The notes: generated by a model from the sequence alone, not told the origin. Numbered from the stretch's first letter, positions 10,527 to 23,153 are shown. The stretch is 32,344 nucleotides of DNA from Rostrohypoxylon terebratum (GCA_022497145.1 MU386051.1:1-32344); one strand, 5' to 3'. Program-made: numbers and translations.

Positions 10527-11384
10527 AACGACCTACATCAACCCCCACGCTTCGTTTGAGGCATTGTAAGAGAAACTCAGTCTTGTTGTTCTATGTTTCA
10601 GGGCTGTCAATTTTTTCCTGTGTAGTTTTGACGTTAGTTGATTATTAAGAAGGATGCCTCAGGGTGTCATTGGGCGACAGCGTATTATGCCCAATGCCAA
10701 GCCTCACGGATAGGCGGAGCCCCATGATCATGACAACGCCCCAAGTCAAATTTTATCGTGTAAATATCAAAATGGGCTTCCAGAGAAGAAACGTGGGTTT
10801 TCAATTATTTTCATTCGCCAAATGCTACGTAAATTTGTGATCGTTTGCCACCATAGCCGCCAACGCCACAAACATTTTGCCGTCGTGTCATTCAAGAAAT
10901 CCCACCCGGTGAATAGGTGTACGTACAAATCGATAAAGGTCTCCTCTAACCACGACTGCAATGCCGACACTGTCGAAAACTCAGCACCTTACTGGGGTAA
11001 CTGAATGACAACTTTTTCTCACTCCTAATTTTGTTCTGTGCTGTGGTTGCGCGTCCCAGAATTTTCATCTGGGAAAACTAACATTAGACTAGTATTAACT
11101 TCGCTGGGGCCCTAGTCCGTAGCAGCGGTATTAATGATGGCTCGATCTAAGTTAACGAGGCGTGAAATGGTGTAGGTATTACCCCTTCTCGATACCGCCT
11201 ACCGAGTGTACGGCTTGCACAGCATCATTCGTGGGTATGAAGGAATGGAATGAAAATTCAACGAAATGGTGGTATTCGCGCCGGCTCTGAAACAGTAACG
11301 CATCATAACTCAAATAAAGGCATAGCCATTCAAAGTAATCACATGATTGAAATGGCGCTGAATTGCGACATTAGACGAGCGCCT

Positions 11385-14300
11385 TCACATTTTAGTTTCT
11401 TCTCTTAAGCGACTCTTAGATCCTTGCTGATTGAGCATCATGTTCCCCATAAACATGGAGCTCTCTCTTCTCTTGCTCTTGTTGTAAGATTGGTCGTATG
11501 CGGATAAAGAACCTTCACTGAAATCCTGCTCGTAAGAATTTCCGTAAATCGGGCGATCGTAACCAGGTTGCCTCGCGCCTGACTCATATCCTGGTGGTAC
11601 GACAAAGCCACCCTCGTAGGCTGGACGAAGAGATGACTGAGACCCCGCTTGAGCCAGATAGTGCGGCTCGTACGAGGTCTGACGAGGCGGCGGTGTCGCA
11701 GTTGGACGTAGATTGCTTGTGACACCAGGTGGTGGGGTGGGTGTTGACCGCTGCTGTACCTGTTCCATGAGTCGTTGTCTTTGTGGCGAATCTGTTGCTG
11801 TAGATGGTCGACGCGGTTGAGCCTCCGGCGGCGAGTGTGAATCCATGTCCATGTCCGGGGATGGAAGTTCGTATTCTTCTGGGTCTATTCCAAATATGCC
11901 CTCATAGTTCTGCAATAGCAACGCGAATACTGGCGCCGGAATGTTCAGCGTCGGCGAGAAGACGATGCCAACGTTACGCACGGTCATCTTGTTCATATTC
12001 GCGTGGTTGATGATCTTGATGAGAAATGCAATTAGATATTTTAGCAGCGTCTCGTTGGCTAATGGCAGCTTCTGTACGAGCTCCGCCATAGACGCGATCT
12101 TCTCTTGCTGATTGTCCATTTCCGCCGCGGATACGAAACTCATATGCAAGTCTCTAGTTAGAATGGTTGTGGGAAGCTCTCGAAGATAAAGTTTCAGTAG
12201 GGAAGCAACAGCGTGAATATCGTAGTATGTGTCGTCAGTGACGAGGTTGACGTCACCTTCCGTATTGAAACGCTCTCGAAGCTGTTTTATCACCACATTG
12301 GAACCGCTGAGCCGGAATATTCCTTCCTCCAAAATTGCGTTTTTGACGTCAAGATACTGAATACAGCGGAAAACGACTGCTGGGAGAGGAACGTTGACAT
12401 CGAATGGACCATTGTATCTTACGGCTTCGGCAAGAGGCGCCCCGAACACCTGTCGAATCGGTCCTCGGGGTTCATTTAGACTCTGGGGAACACTGCCAGC
12501 GTTGGAACCATACAATGCGTCTTGATCATCGCTAGAGGATCGGGTTTTGGGACCAAACCCAAAGAAACTGCGCTTTCGCTGCTTCTTCTCTTCTGTTGTA
12601 GGACCAGGCGGGGCTAGACCCATCTTATTACCCCAAGACGCTGAATCAGGGATCAACTGCGGATCCTTCGGAGCTGATATGGTGTAGGTCGGACCGTTCG
12701 ATCTCTCTTGAAGATCAGGTGTACCAGTTTTCCGTCGGGTAGGAGCGCCATCTGGAATATCACCTTGCTTTGCAGAATTGTAACTCATCCCGATCAAACC
12801 ATCTTGACTACCGCCCTTCTGTCCTTGGTTCTTCACATGTCCGTGTCCCTTTTTCTTTGAGTTTGCATTGGTGTGAGCGGTACTCCCGGCATGACTTCGA
12901 TCATGACTAGTAGATGGATGTGCCTCCTCTTCGTCCTTGTCCTTATAGTCGATCCAACGGAGTAGTGTGTCAACCCATTGATCACGCTCCAGATCGCTCT
13001 CCGCGCATAAAACGTGCTTCACGTGACTACTGGAATCTTTCTTCTTGGGCTCCAGGACTAGGAACGCATGTCGATACTGGTTATCCAACTCATCTCCGTT
13101 CGGTCCGCTTGCAGGTGACCCGTCATTGGTTTGCTGCGATTGTTTCCCGATTTGCGCGTTCTGGAGTTTAATAGTTCCCAAATGTGCGCCACCGGGTGCT
13201 TCGTAGTATTTTAGGTGAGGACCATCAAGAACGAAAAATCGAGCCTTCCAACCACCAAAATTCTTGCCTCTCTTTGTCAAATACCCATTCTTGAATGGTC
13301 TACCTCCGGGTCCTTTCTTTTGGATAATACCTTCGTTACCTGATTCATTGGTCGATGAAGAATCGTCTGTACTCGGCCGGAGCGTATTGGTTGACAAGTA
13401 TTTGCAAAGTTCTAGGGCGGTCGGCGTGTCTAGGGGACTATTGAGCAATTCGTCAAGATATTGGTCCAAAACAGTACGACGAGCATCAAGTTTAGCAGGC
13501 GCATGTCCACTAAACAAAGATCTATCTGGTGTCTTAGCCGTAAAAGATGAGCATTGCTTCATCTTCTGGTCGAGTTTGGCAAGGGAAGTGGTATCCTTCT
13601 CTACACGCCATAACTCGACATGGTCCGACCGTGAGAAAATTGCGAGCGTGAAAACAGGGTCTTCCTCTAACTGGGTCAGGGACATCAGACTCGCCCTTGA
13701 CGGTTTCATCCGAGACGAAGCAACTTTAACTTCTATTGATGGCAATGCGTTTGGCGGAAGTAGGAGCTCGGGATATTCTTCGGTAACGAATCTTCTATAA
13801 ATTTTCGCTCTTTCAACGGGACTATCGCGGTTCGCAGGAGGGCTCGGTTGTGCTTGGTTTGAGGGCTGGGCAGCAGGCGGACTAGACATATTAGGAGGCA
13901 TGGGAATGGGCTGTCTAGGAGCTCGCGGCGATAGTGGCAGACCTATCCCGAGAGAACGAGGGGACATAGGTGGCGAGTTCATAGGTGACTTTTGCGGCAT
14001 CGGCCTTGGGCTAGCGGGAAGCCCAGGGCTCTTCAAAGACGCGGGTATCATGGTCTGTCGGATTTCGTTGCCACTTAGGACGCCGGCAAGCGATGCGTGC
14101 ATATTGTCGGGTGATAGCATAGGTTGTAGACCGGTCATTCGGGGACTCGCTGGGGTACCATACTGAGGCTCGGGTTCCTTGGCGGCTGGTTTTTGGCTGC
14201 CCTTTTTGCTCTTCTTGGATAAACTTCGAGCCTCGGCCTCCTTCTCAGCAAGTATTTCTCTTTCTCGGTCGTCTTCTTCTCTCGTCTTCCTCCGGCCACG

Positions 14301-16336
14301 TTTCTCGGGGATCGGCAATTCGTCCACCTCTAACAACGAATCATAATCTGAGTCGGAATCTTCTTCATCTTCTGGAGGAGTTGGAGTAGGGACCTTCGAC
14401 TCCTTTTTTAACTGTAATGGGGCAGGAGGAGGCTTGCGCGGCGGCGGAGCAGATGGGGGTGGAAATTGGGAGATGCCTTGATCGACCATAGGCGTGGCCT
14501 CGATTACGGACACTGCTGGTGGTGGGTCGGCGGGTCGTTTAGGAGGTGGCACCCGCGGGGGCTCACTTGGGAGACTCCGAGATGGTGGTAGCGAGAAATT
14601 GATCGGTAGTCCCGGATCTCTCGATGCATCGGATACTTTCTTGGCTTCCTCAGCAGCACGATCTTCTTCCTCACGGTCGAAATGGTCTAGAGCATGTTCG
14701 GATGCTTTTGGCATGGCATGTGATGGGTCCAAAAGCTCGCCCACTGCCGACGGTAACACATTAGTGATTTGATCGGCTGGCGGAGTAATCGGATACGGTG
14801 CTAGAGACACATCAATAGGCGAGTGTTTAACGCTGTCCGAATCGAGATTTGATGGCGACGCAGGCACCTCGACCTCCTGTTCCTTAGGCACATTCACATT
14901 AACCCGAGGAATATTCAATACATTTGGCTGTGCAAGATCGAGCTTGAGGCGTTCTTCTTGTGCAGCCATCACATCTTTCAGTTTCTTCCTGTACTTCTCT
15001 TTATCCTTCAAGGCTCTTTCCAAGTCTTTATTGAGGCCTAATATCATGGCCCTCTGTTTATCAACAAGCCTCCATAATTGGGCGTTCTGCTGAGATTGAG
15101 ACTGTTTCTCTTTCAGTAGGTACTGTATGACAGCCTCGGGACTGCCTGCTGCCCTGACTAAATTGGAAATGTCTGCGATTCCCGATTGAGCATCTTGCGA
15201 GCCTTGATGGGAATTTGTTCGCGAGGATATGGCGGATATGGCGGAATCAATAGATGATGTTCGAGGGGCGCCTGAAGGGGGAGTATCGGGCTTCGAGGAT
15301 GCCGGGTTGCCAGCCATGTTGGGCAAACTCGCTCCGGCAGAGCCTACAGGCGACCTTGAAGTTGCGGCTGGGTCGGAAACACTTCTAGTGTCATTCGAAG
15401 GGGAGAATAAGAGTCTTGCTCTGAAATCGGAGGCACGTCTTGTCAGGATTATTTTTGCTTGAAATTTGTTTGGGGGAAGCAGACAAAAGTTGTTAAAGAA
15501 GAAAAAGCTGTTAGGATGAGCAAAATTGTACTAACCCGTAGTTACAAGACAGAGGTGAAACTGGAGAAATCGCCCCTTTGCGATATGTATTTCCAGGGAA
15601 ATAGAGACTCTTTGTCCCGTCGTCTACAGGAGAATGTCGCGGTGGCTGTCGTGATAGAATCTGAGCGAAGGAAGCGGCTGAGAATGATTCATGTATAGGT
15701 TCGGGGAATTTCGTTTGAGATGGACTGGCGCTGGAAGGCGGAGACACGGCCGTACTCGTTTGTAAAGGGCTGGGAATTGGCTTCCGCTGTCTAATGGCAA
15801 GAGTGGGAATTCAGGTCAGCGCCAGTATCGAGACATGCAGCGTAGGTCACAGGGAGTTTTCCAGACACTGGAAAGCTAGAAAGCCTAGAAGTTTCGTAGT
15901 CGACTGGCAGAAGGGAAAAAGAAGCAAAATCCATCTCCACCTAACATTCCATTGCATTGCATACATTGACAGAAATTTGTTACCTGCTACGTAAGTATAG
16001 GTAGGTTACCTAACCCGGGCTCAGGTACTAGGTAAACAGTACTGAGTACGAAGTAATTGGCTGTGGTAATGTGGTAATGGGTAATGATAGGACGATGATA
16101 AACAGTAGTGTTTTAAGTGAGGCAGACACATGAACACATGAGAACCAAGAAAAAAAAAACTGGGAACTCTGACACACTCACTTTGTACTGCTAAGTTGTA
16201 TAGAGGAAGAGGAAGACAAGTTCAAGTTGGCGTCAGCAGAAGGATAATTCACGACAGCCCTACCAATTGTCGGACTATCCTCTAAAACTTGAGTATCTGA
16301 TGGACTTTCGGTACGCTGAAGCGATAGATGCGACAT
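11385..16336 (-). CDS. BEM3: Rho GTPase-activating protein with PX and PH domains (Bem3-type)
   Basis: Cytosolic/cortical protein that speeds GTP hydrolysis by Cdc42/Rho GTPases in polarised growth. Exons: 16336-16182, 15790-15536, 15420-11385; introns 15791-16181 (391 bases, GTGAGT) and 15421-15535 (115 bases, GTTAGT, CTGAC branch). All three exons join in consistent phase, giving 1481 aa. The large exon alone has only a TTG at its open-frame start, and the upstream exons give a clean start MSHLSLQRTE. Order of parts: Ser/Pro-rich N-terminus; coiled coil about 236-298; proline-rich and acidic linkers; PX-like domain about 673-818; PH domain about 842-961 (GYLTKRGKNFGGWKARFFVL); RhoGAP domain about 1128-1316; Gln/Pro/Tyr-rich tail. 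The arginine finger is present in GIFRLSG (R1173), as are KLYLRELP and NVGIVFSPTL, so it should be active. PX-PH-RhoGAP order matches yeast Bem3. A housekeeping gene, unlikely to belong to a metabolic cluster. Confidence 0.95.
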
Positions 16337-18151
16337 GGTCCACAATGCGGTGGGAGAGGGTCGGGTCTGCTGTATGAAGTATGTCGTTGCTCAAGGGGCA
16401 GCAGCAAGCCAATCGGCGTCACGAACTCTTGTCGAGGACGGAGCTTCTCATTCGAGACGCCTGGATGACCCTGATTGACGCCGCATATATCCTGACAGGG
16501 TTCGAGGACGAAAGGATTGAGACAGCTAAGCGCGTGCGGATACTTGCTTGATAGCCTGCTTTAACTGCAAGGGTATCAGGGCTGTATGGGCTTTTATGGG
16601 CTGTCAACTTGTCAACTCTCTTTAGAAAACAAGAGAAACGCAGGTTCGTAAGTACCTAGTGAGTCTGGTGAGTTTGGTGAGTGCAGAGGTTTTTCCAAGA
16701 AAAGAATCAAACAAAATATCTCGAGGAGTCAAAACCAAACAAAGAAGACATTAGATGAACGTTCATCTTAGAATAAGGGGCTAAGACTAGAATTTTGTCA
16801 ATAGAATAAGAAAACTTAAGAAAAGGCAACAGATTGGCCGAGAGAGATGAGATGGTTGCATTTTCCTAATGAGCCTTGTTCGCTACATGTAAGTACATCC
16901 ACCAGATTTACCCACTGAAGAGACCTAAGATGTCGAATGTACCTGCATCTAGCAGGTAACTTGACGCTTCACTGGGGTACCTTCCTGCGAGCAATTTGGT
17001 AGCACACACTAGCAGCCAACGGTTAACGAACAAACCTTGTAAGATGTGGGCCCCACATACCCAAAGCGGGCAGAGCGGGTTGAAATCACAAGGGAACTCG
17101 CTGCCGCTACTGCAAATTCAGTAAAGTGAGTGCAGTAGCGATGGGTACAATAGGTACTTTTTAGGAATCTGGCTAGGTACCTGCTAGGGAGGTAGACCAT
17201 AGTAGGTTACAGTGAAGACAGGTACTTTTTTCTTATATCCACGTGCGTAGAAGATACCTACCTAGTAATAAGAATATGGCGAGCTTGCCATCAGAGTCAC
17301 AGTAATTCACATTGATCTTGCATAGCATGTAATATGTTAAATCTTCGTGCAAACTAATCTATTAATATTTCGAGTGTACCTACTAGGTAAGCACTTTCAA
17401 TACATTTATATGAACGACCTTAAACCAATGTGGTTAACCGTCTTCTTCTGCTACTATTTCGAGGTACCTCCAGCCACGATGGATGCTGATTGAATGTACC
17501 TAAGACCGCTAGGTAAGATCCTCAACACCCCGGATTAGACTGTAATTAAACTTTTACGCCAGGACCCTTGTTATAAACATTGAACCCTTGGAATACCTTA
17601 CTGCGTAATATCTGGCGCATTCCAATCAAGATTGTTAGACAGTCCGCACTGCTGTATTACACTACATAGTACATACCTACCTACATAGTACGACGTAGTA
17701 TGTATCGCAAAACCCTCAGAGCGTTCGGGAATCAAAGCTTCCATCTTGATGTTCCCATTCTGGCTACCCCAGGTTTCCTTCAAGGGTGATTGCAGATTCC
17801 AAATCGGGCAGATGTTTCTTCGCGAATGGGTTCAATGGACGGATATCCAAGGATCGATAAAACGGCTAGCTCACACTTAACTTCGCATCCATAATACCTA
17901 CCTACAGGAACCAAGTACCAAGGCAATCAGTGTCTGTGATGCTGTGGTGCTCGGACGCAGATAAATTATGTAGTTGTGGATGAGAACCACCAACCTGGAC
18001 CGCAACTTGATACTCAGACCACCTAGGTGAACAGTAGATACGCAGTACCGATACCCATCTAGGTACATACTTACCTAGGCAGATATTCGGCGATGGCTGG
18101 TTTCTCACCGGATCTTCGAAATACACGATTATATGTAAAAATACTAGTACA

Positions 18152-18215
18152 CTACCTAGGTCCTACATAGGTATGTAGTCCGTACCTACATAGGTAGTAG
18201 TTCAATACATACCTA
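18152..18215. repeat. TAGGTA/TACCTA palindrome cluster
   Basis: A dense run of CCTAGG, CTACATAGGTA and CATACCTAC elements. CTACATAGGTATGTAG is a perfect palindrome, and CCTACATAGGTA occurs twice as a direct repeat. It is the densest example of a motif family that recurs in all the large gaps. Confidence 0.7.
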
Positions 18216-19322
18216 CTATCGTAGCACCCGCAGTGGATGCTGATAATGTATCATGCAGGAGGTTGAAAAAACCATTGAATGCGGAATATTTCTGCTGCAG
18301 GAACAGCTTTTAGTTCCCTAAGTGAACTTGAGTTTGCCCCTACTGCCCCTATTAGGTACCCACTGAATCTAGCCGTTCCTTGTTACGAAATAAAAACTGG
18401 ATATCACTGCCTAGGTAAGTACTAGAAACGACTATAATAGGACGACGAGAAAAAGATGAGGACCTACTAATATGTAAAATGTAGAATGATAAGCATATGT
18501 AGGTCGGTATGTATGATACGAATGGTAGAAAATGCACGTCAATTTTTCAGTCCCAGATTTTGCCTCAACACCATCTCAGTCACACGCCGACCAATCGTAG
18601 TCGAGTCTCGCTAAAACACACATTCGGGCACGAGTTAGCGGTGTGATACGACAAGCATGGAGGACCGATAGAAGTAGCGATACGTCCTGGTATTATTATA
18701 AGTGATACTATGATGTGGCGATCTGGAATTGGACCTCTTCCCATCAGGCGCTTGAAGTACATACATGAATGACGATGACTCAAGCAATGATAATCGATCA
18801 ATAGTCTCCCCGTTCGCGGGATTGATCGAATCTCGATTAGGCGTACATGCTCCTCCTTATGTGCAGGAGGAAGAAATCAAGATTGGTAGCCTATCGGTGC
18901 AACATGTCGGCAGCTACATTTCCCCTTTTAGGCTTTTGCACTAGCTCTCACTTCGGGTGGCTGCTTGTCAGTTCCTTAACCTCGTCGGTGCCGCAGCCTG
19001 GAATGCTAGGAGGTAAACATCTACACCTCGTAGCTGCCTACCTACATTTCATTGGGCATGATTGCCGTGTCTGCCGATGCCACGTCAACATGCGGTTTGA
19101 GGTGCCAGGCACCCTATCGTTCCCCGGCGTGACGGGGGCTGAAGGTGCCAATGTTGTTCAACAATAACAATGCAGTAATGGCATGACTCTAGCTAGAAAG
19201 CCACACATCTTCACGGTGTCCTCATTTGAGGTCGGGAGATCTACTTCCTCTCATACGGAGTCGTGGTAGCGCAGATCCAAACACCCGGGAACGAACGTGC
19301 TTACCGAAAGAGAGGATTACAC

Positions 19323-19354
19323 ATACCTAGGTCCTAGGTTAGGTCCTAGGTAGG
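19323..19354. repeat. Triple CCTAGG repeat
   Basis: Three CCTAGG palindromes within 25 bases, two of them in a direct repeat AGGTCCTAGG (19329-19338 and 19341-19350). It belongs to the dispersed TAGGTA-type family. Confidence 0.8.
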
Positions 19355-20339
19355 GAAAGTACTGAAAACACACGATTGGTTCTCGTTGAGACATGTCTTA
19401 TGTACCCCGCCGGTCGAAGCTTGCCCGGTGTTCTATAATTTCTATCTTCATCGCTTTCCCGCTTGCAAGAACCTCGAAGCGGATGCCAAGAGCTAATAAC
19501 AGATCCCCCGCCCAGCTGCGACCGTTTGTAGATGTTTATCACGACTGTCACCGACGATTCTTGCCAGATTTCTTCATAGATCCCTGGTCGCTCCTCGCAC
19601 AACTTTAACTGCTCCGGCGCTGATAGGTCGGCAGGTGTACATATGGTAAGCCTGGCAAGCTACGAAGGGTGGGAGCCGCATAGGAAAGAAGAGCACGAGA
19701 CCCTCTAGCCCTGACGTCTTCGGGACACACAATACCTAGTAACACTACTACTCTATGCTGTATGGGTCGAATGGTTCGATTATGACGCCTCCATCTTACG
19801 GAACACTCTCTTCCCAACGCCTCCGGGTTCTCCGCAATTCATAAATAGAAATTCGAAATCGCTCAGCAGAAATTCAGGACCCTGTTGTCTTTTTTGGCAG
19901 AATTCCCGTGGTTTCGCATTGGTTTCATCGACAGAGATCGAAGACGAGCCACAAAGTTGAAAATGTTACCTTGGCCCGTGCTGCATCCAAGGTTTTTTGT
20001 ATTCTGGCCAGTGGCCGTAGCTGTGGCAGTTCTGGGCAGTCAGCAGTCTGGCAGTCTGGCAAGTCCGGGGTCATGGATCCCTGGTCCTGAAAGTCCTGGT
20101 CAGTCTGGGCACTGCAAGGGTTAGGGGTATTGCAAGGAATTATTTCCGTGCTTAACCGCGATTCCCAAATGAGCGATTAATAAGCTTTGATAAAGAAACT
20201 TTGGAGACCCTGATGAGCATTGCACGTGTCCACTTATTTTAGTCGAAAGCTTTCAGATCTTTCAGACCTTTTAGACAATTCAATGTTCATCCAAGAACCA
20301 GTTACTCGGGAACGACAACAACTCGCAAGCAACAAGAGT

Positions 20340-20340
20340 G

Positions 20341-20423
<83 letters not shown>
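20340..20423. repeat. (GAAA)n microsatellite, about 21 units
   Basis: An uninterrupted GAAA/TTTC tetranucleotide tract of about 84 bases, roughly 420 bases past the PAL stop codon and so downstream of that gene. The length and perfection suggest an actively slipping locus. Both strands have an open frame across it only because the repeat lacks stops. Confidence 0.97.
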
Positions 20424-20845
20424 GCGGCTAAACTAACAGTGCTAGAAATGATCGCCCAAATGCCAGCAAATCTTGAGTTCCACGAGGCATCATTACAGTT
20501 CATCCAATGTCACAAGTCACCGTCAAATGGAAGGAAAGAAAAAGCAACAATTTTGGTGGCTCTGACAGTATAAGTGTACTATTAATGATTGTCTAAACGC
20601 TGACTTATAGGCGCTTGGCAAGCACCTAGCAAAAGGAAAGACGCTATATAAATGATGATACATCTTATAGATATAGAAGCAGAATCCCGAGCAAGGTCAA
20701 GCAATTTCTAATTTCTCTTTCCGTTCTGTCCTCTTCTTCCTCTAGCGCGTCAACACCGTTAGAATGCCTCCACCAACTCCCGAATCGAGATGGCGCGTGC
20801 GATGAAATAGTTCCGCGATACGTCAAATGCAAGGTGGTTAGTCTT

Positions 20846-23153
20846 TTATATTTTTCCATTTGTGCCGTTCGTGTACCCGTTTGTGTGTCCGTTTGTATGT
20901 CCATCCGTGTGTCCGTTCGTGTGTCCGTTTGTGTGTCCGTTCGTGTGTCCGACGGTATACTTCTTTGTGTGGTGACCGTTGGTATAGCCGTTAGTCCCGT
21001 TCACCAATCCTTCCGAAGCCAACTTAATTAGTGGGCCGTACAAAGAGCCTCCTTTGATAGCATCGTGGATGATAGAGATCCAACCGCCAATGGTCTTCTT
21101 GGGTCGGCCGTTGAAGCTGTCAACCTTATTTGTAGGATGCTCAACAAAACCTTGGTGGAATGGCACACCAAGCTCTTCGCGGACATAGTGGTACAAAGCC
21201 TTTGAAGCCTTGCCCAGCAGCTTGGGTGTGAAGGGCTCGGCGCGGAATTCCTCAAAAGTCTTTTTCCACAAGTCCTTTATTGCCCCCACGGTCTCTTCTT
21301 TCCATCGAGTGACGTCTTCGACGCTACCCTTTGTGTGGCTGACAACAATGGGTACCGCAGTGCTCACGAGAGATTCGCAACGATCAGCGAGATCCTTTTT
21401 GCCTGATGATCGCCAAGATGAGTATACGTGAGATGCGAGAGCCTTCTGGAAAGCTTTCATCTCGTCAGATTCCAAACTTCCAGCAAAATATTGTGCTGTA
21501 ACTGATGAGATGGTCTCTTTAGCCTTTTCTACGAAATGCATGTGCAGCGCTCGGAGATCCACGCCCTGGCAACTGGCGTATAGGTGGGCCGCGGTCATCA
21601 TGGTCAAAATCTCTGTTGCTTGCGCGCTCATCCGAGCCGACGCCAATGCCATCGAGTTCACAGATTGGTTGTGCATCTCGGCGGGTTGGATAAATGGGCT
21701 CATGGGACTAGCGAAATAGGACAATTCCGCCATGTAAGAAGCCATGGTAATCTCGACTCCCTTGAATGTGAATGAAAGGCTGGGATCATCGGCAGCAAGG
21801 TTCGCTGGTAGGCCTCCGCTGAGACCTGGGTCGACCATTTCAGTAAGCTGCGAGAAGAGCATCTTACCAAACATCTGCAGTGACAATCGTACTTTCTCCA
21901 TCGACGACGTGATGCTTGCCGCCTGGAAATTAGCACTATAGTGAATATCTTCCTTCTCTACCTCGACAAGAGGGTTATCGCAGGTAGAGTTGAGCTCGAT
22001 GCTGATTTGCTGGTCTGCGAGAAGCAGGTCCTCGAGCTGTGGGCCAATCCATTGCGGAGCACTTCGTATGGAGTAACGATCCTGAACCAAGTCCTCAGAA
22101 CGGGGGTTCTTTGGTTCAAGCACGTCTCGTGCCATGGCCGAGTCGCTGAGGAAATACCAAAGGTTTCGGGCGACTTCAATCTGGCCTGGGTGAGGTCGTA
22201 TTTTGGCGATGAACGGGTTAAAGCTTTCTCTGCTTCCGTGGAGCGCCTCTACGGCCATGCCGGTGAGCGCCTGTGTGAGAAGAGCCAAACGATGGGATTC
22301 GGTGATCACGATAGAAGCAAGTGCTACCGATGACGATGTCCCGTTGATCAAACCAAGACCCTCTTTTGGACCAAGCTTTATGGGACTAAGCCCTGCCTCT
22401 GCCAATGCCTGAGGTGCTGGAAGGACCTTGCCATTCTTTTCGATTAGAATGTCCGGGTTTCCTTCTATGCTTCCGGCCACATATGACAGCGGCATCAGAT
22501 CGCCAGAGCTCGAAACAGAACCACGCAATGGTACGACGGGAGTCAAGTCATACTTGAGCAAATTCGTGATGGAATTGAGAGTTGGCAGAGAAACGGCAGA
22601 GTGACCTCGTAGGTTACTGTTGCACCTCACAACTATGGCCGCCTTGACCCATTCTGCGGGCATGGAGAGGTCTGGTTTCGACCCGTCAGCATGACGAGAG
22701 AGGATGCCGGACTGAGTTAGTTGCATCAAAGATGATTGCAAAGCTACAACTTCATCAGTCCGTGTGTCTGCACTTCCTCCGAATCCCGTGTTGACGCCTG
22801 GCAGTCAATCAGTCAGTTAGTTATTGTTCTCGTTGACAACGAGTATCAAGCCCACATACCATAGACATACCACCCGTTGGTGAGGTATTTGTACAAAACA
22901 TCCACACTGTCCTGGATGCCCTTGATGACTTCGGGGTCATCAGTGATCTTTGGAATGCATCCATGGCTAATGTCTTATCAGCATATAAACGTGCCTAGAT
23001 GGTCTTGCAAGTTGCGACATACAGAGCCGTGGCTATAACGTCCGAGATATGGAGGTCTTGGCCGTTTAAGACATAACTGCCCGCATCGATGCGCTTCTGC
23101 AGGTGCTCCCATGCCTCGCACACCTTGGCAAGATGAATGCTTTGGTTACCCAT
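20846..23153 (-). CDS. PAL: Phenylalanine ammonia-lyase family enzyme (MIO lyase)
   Basis: Cytosolic homotetrameric lyase expected to convert phenylalanine (perhaps tyrosine) to cinnamate (coumarate) plus ammonia. Exons: 23153-23023, 22966-22860, 22797-20846; introns 22967-23022 (56 bases) and 22798-22859 (62 bases), both with GTATGT donors. The joins give ATALHGCIP and VYGVNTGFGG, 729 aa, usual for fungal PAL. Seen: catalytic Tyr79 in YGVNTGFGGSADTRT; N231 in LINGTSSS; Y321 in QDRYSIR; CDNPLV; N369 in NFQ; Q457 in HNQSVNS. The cofactor triad at 176-178 reads Ser-Ser-Gly (GSVSSSGDLMPLSY) where Ala-Ser-Gly is usual. The substrate-ring position reads Leu106-Thr107, where basidiomycete PALs have His-Gln and plants Phe-Leu. 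The last 51 residues are a TNG/TNGH repeat. A TATATATA box lies 105 bases upstream of the ATG. A histidine lyase is less likely given length and C-terminal extension; substrate is unproven. Confidence 0.93.
20860..20953 (-). repeat. 12-bp coding minisatellite (TNGH tail of PAL)
   Basis: About seven imperfect 12-base units inside the last part of the PAL gene encode HTNG/HTDG tetrapeptides. Since 12 is a multiple of three, gain or loss of units keeps the frame. Third-position differences between units show the array is not a recent pure expansion. Confidence 0.85.

Larger units (their letters stand above)
6337..11384. other. 5-kb gene-free region
   Basis: No frame here starts with ATG, shows protein character and can be linked by splice signals; the longer frames mostly begin with non-ATG codons. 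It separates the bZIP start from the RhoGAP stop, so it must hold the bZIP promoter (right of 6336). Several short inverted repeats stand out (7467-7529, 9765-9786, 10466-10526), as does a local GC-richer patch near 9690-9990 with a short direct repeat. No transposase remnant or long terminal repeats could be recognised by eye. Confidence 0.55.
16337..20845. other. Intergenic region between RhoGAP start and PAL stop
   Basis: No supported gene. It contains the RhoGAP promoter (right of 16336), many TAGGTA/TACCTA motifs (dense at 17160-17275, 17665-17700, 18060-18215, 19321-19354), the GAAA microsatellite at 20340-20423, and a locally repetitive CAGTCTGG-type stretch near 20035-20110. The longest ATG-started frame, 18847-19167 (+, 106 aa), lacks any recognisable domain. 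Confidence 0.5.

Noticed and set aside
18847..19167. 106-codon ATG-started plus-strand frame
   Set aside because: It has a true ATG, but the product has no recognisable domain, no signal peptide I trust and no linked exons; chance is a sufficient explanation.
20220..20573. Open frames on both strands across the GAAA microsatellite
   Set aside because: They exist only because the repeat has no stop codons; Lys/Glu/Arg or Phe/Leu/Ser runs with no flanking coding character.
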